Assembly (NCBI RefSeq): GCF_042682565.1 | Contig: NZ_JBHUIC010000005.1 | From: Pistricoccus aurantiacus | GTDB taxonomy: Bacteria > Pseudomonadota > Gammaproteobacteria > Pseudomonadales > Halomonadaceae | Direction: 5' to 3' (one strand) | DNA length: 64,000 bases | Shown: positions 63,711 through 64,000 of the stretch, one piece after another | How the letters are laid out: each line of letters starts with the position of its first letter | Numbering within the stretch: position 1 is the stretch's first letter | The notes under the pieces: model-generated | What the model was told of the DNA's origin: nothing | Databases searched by the model: none | The model's input: only the letters and a program-made list of their open reading frames with translations | Made by a program: the position numbers and the translations under genes

Positions 63711-64000
63711 ATGGCAGGCCTGTTACCCGATGTCGATCCAAATGGACTGCTCGAATATTCGGTGGTGTATACCGATCGCTCGCTGAACCACATGTCGAAG
63801 AAATTTCAGAACGTCGTCAACGACGTGCTCGACATGCTCAAGGAAGTCTACAACGCTCATAGCGCCGTCCTGATGCCGGGTAGCGGCACCTTCGGCATGG
63901 AAGCGGTGGCGCGTCAGTTCGCCACCGGCCAACAGGTTCTGGTGCTGCGCAACGGCTGGTTCAGCTACCGCTGGACGCAGATCTTCGATATGGGCGACAT
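63711..64000 (+). CDS. Class V aminotransferase (alanine-glyoxylate/serine-pyruvate type), 5' part only
   Basis: The first 96 codons of a PLP enzyme of aminotransferase class V; the gene runs off the right edge. VMPGSGTFGMEAVARQFATG carries the conserved GSGT motif of the family, preceded by the family-like VYTDRSLNHMSKKFQNVV. GGAGAG lies 5 bp before ATG. The PLP-binding Lys is beyond the window. It is downstream of tenA, perhaps in the same transcript. Confidence 0.85.
   Translation, partial: MAGLLPDVDPNGLLEYSVVYTDRSLNHMSKKFQNVVNDVLDMLKEVYNAHSAVLMPGSGTFGMEAVARQFATGQQVLVLRNGWFSYRWTQIFDMGD

Noticed and set aside
1..64000. CRISPR arrays, rRNA operons or phage modules
   Set aside because: No regularly spaced repeats, rRNA sequence or phage structural genes were seen on reading both strands.

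Overview
The window looks like chromosome of a moderately GC-rich gammaproteobacterium. A Halomonadaceae-type halophile is my best guess from the SucA, GltX and SdhA sequences and the gltX-tRNA-Ala-tRNA-Glu arrangement, but no rRNA or marker gene proves it. Genes are dense, many with overlapping starts and stops. I see no insertion sequence, integrase, prophage or CRISPR array.

Region 1 (1-9.6 kb) is a TCA-cycle block: sucB (cut by the window edge), sucA and sdhBADC on the minus strand, divergent from gltA, with a readable sigma70-type promoter for each direction. Region 2 (9.6-12 kb) is an AT-rich gap with DnaA-box-like sequences, then tRNA-Glu, tRNA-Ala and gltX. Region 3 (12-28 kb) is mixed housekeeping and envelope: SDR, lipoprotein, dusA, a succinylglutamate desuccinylase-like hydrolase, an AcrAB-type RND pump, fructosamine kinase-like protein, fasciclin protein, a stand-alone NIF3-type domain, two Nudix hydrolases, an LpxR-like lipid A deacylase and a 2OG-Fe(II) oxygenase.

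Region 4 (25.8-32.9 kb) is a three-gene minus-strand unit: a 1552-residue beta-rich protein (propeller, malectin-like, Ig-like and two LamG-like segments), an alpha/beta-hydrolase lipase and a lysozyme-like protein. Region 5 (33-42.4 kb) has curA, nemA, ynfA, an EamA transporter, a decayed second nemA 3' end, a divergent cis-prenyltransferase, a frameshifted monooxygenase remnant, two back-to-back L,D-transpeptidases and an AT-rich SGNH hydrolase. Region 6 (42.4-49.2 kb) is an acyl-CoA catabolism cluster with its own permease. Region 7 (49.2-53.8 kb) is transport and envelope.

Region 8 (53.9-62.4 kb) is the most interesting part. It holds a creatininase-family hydrolase, GTP cyclohydrolase II, a RibD reductase domain without its deaminase, a flippase-like membrane protein, a methyltransferase, a glycosyltransferase, a 6-pyruvoyltetrahydropterin synthase homologue, a zinc-type alcohol dehydrogenase homologue and a CDP-alcohol phosphatidyltransferase. 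Four junctions in the minus-strand part overlap or nearly abut. The first three enzymes resemble the opening steps of archaeal riboflavin/F420 synthesis. My inference is an uncharacterised pathway that makes a pteridine-like or pyrimidine-derived compound which is then glycosylated, methylated and possibly linked to a lipid. YceI, TenA and the start of a class V aminotransferase close the window.
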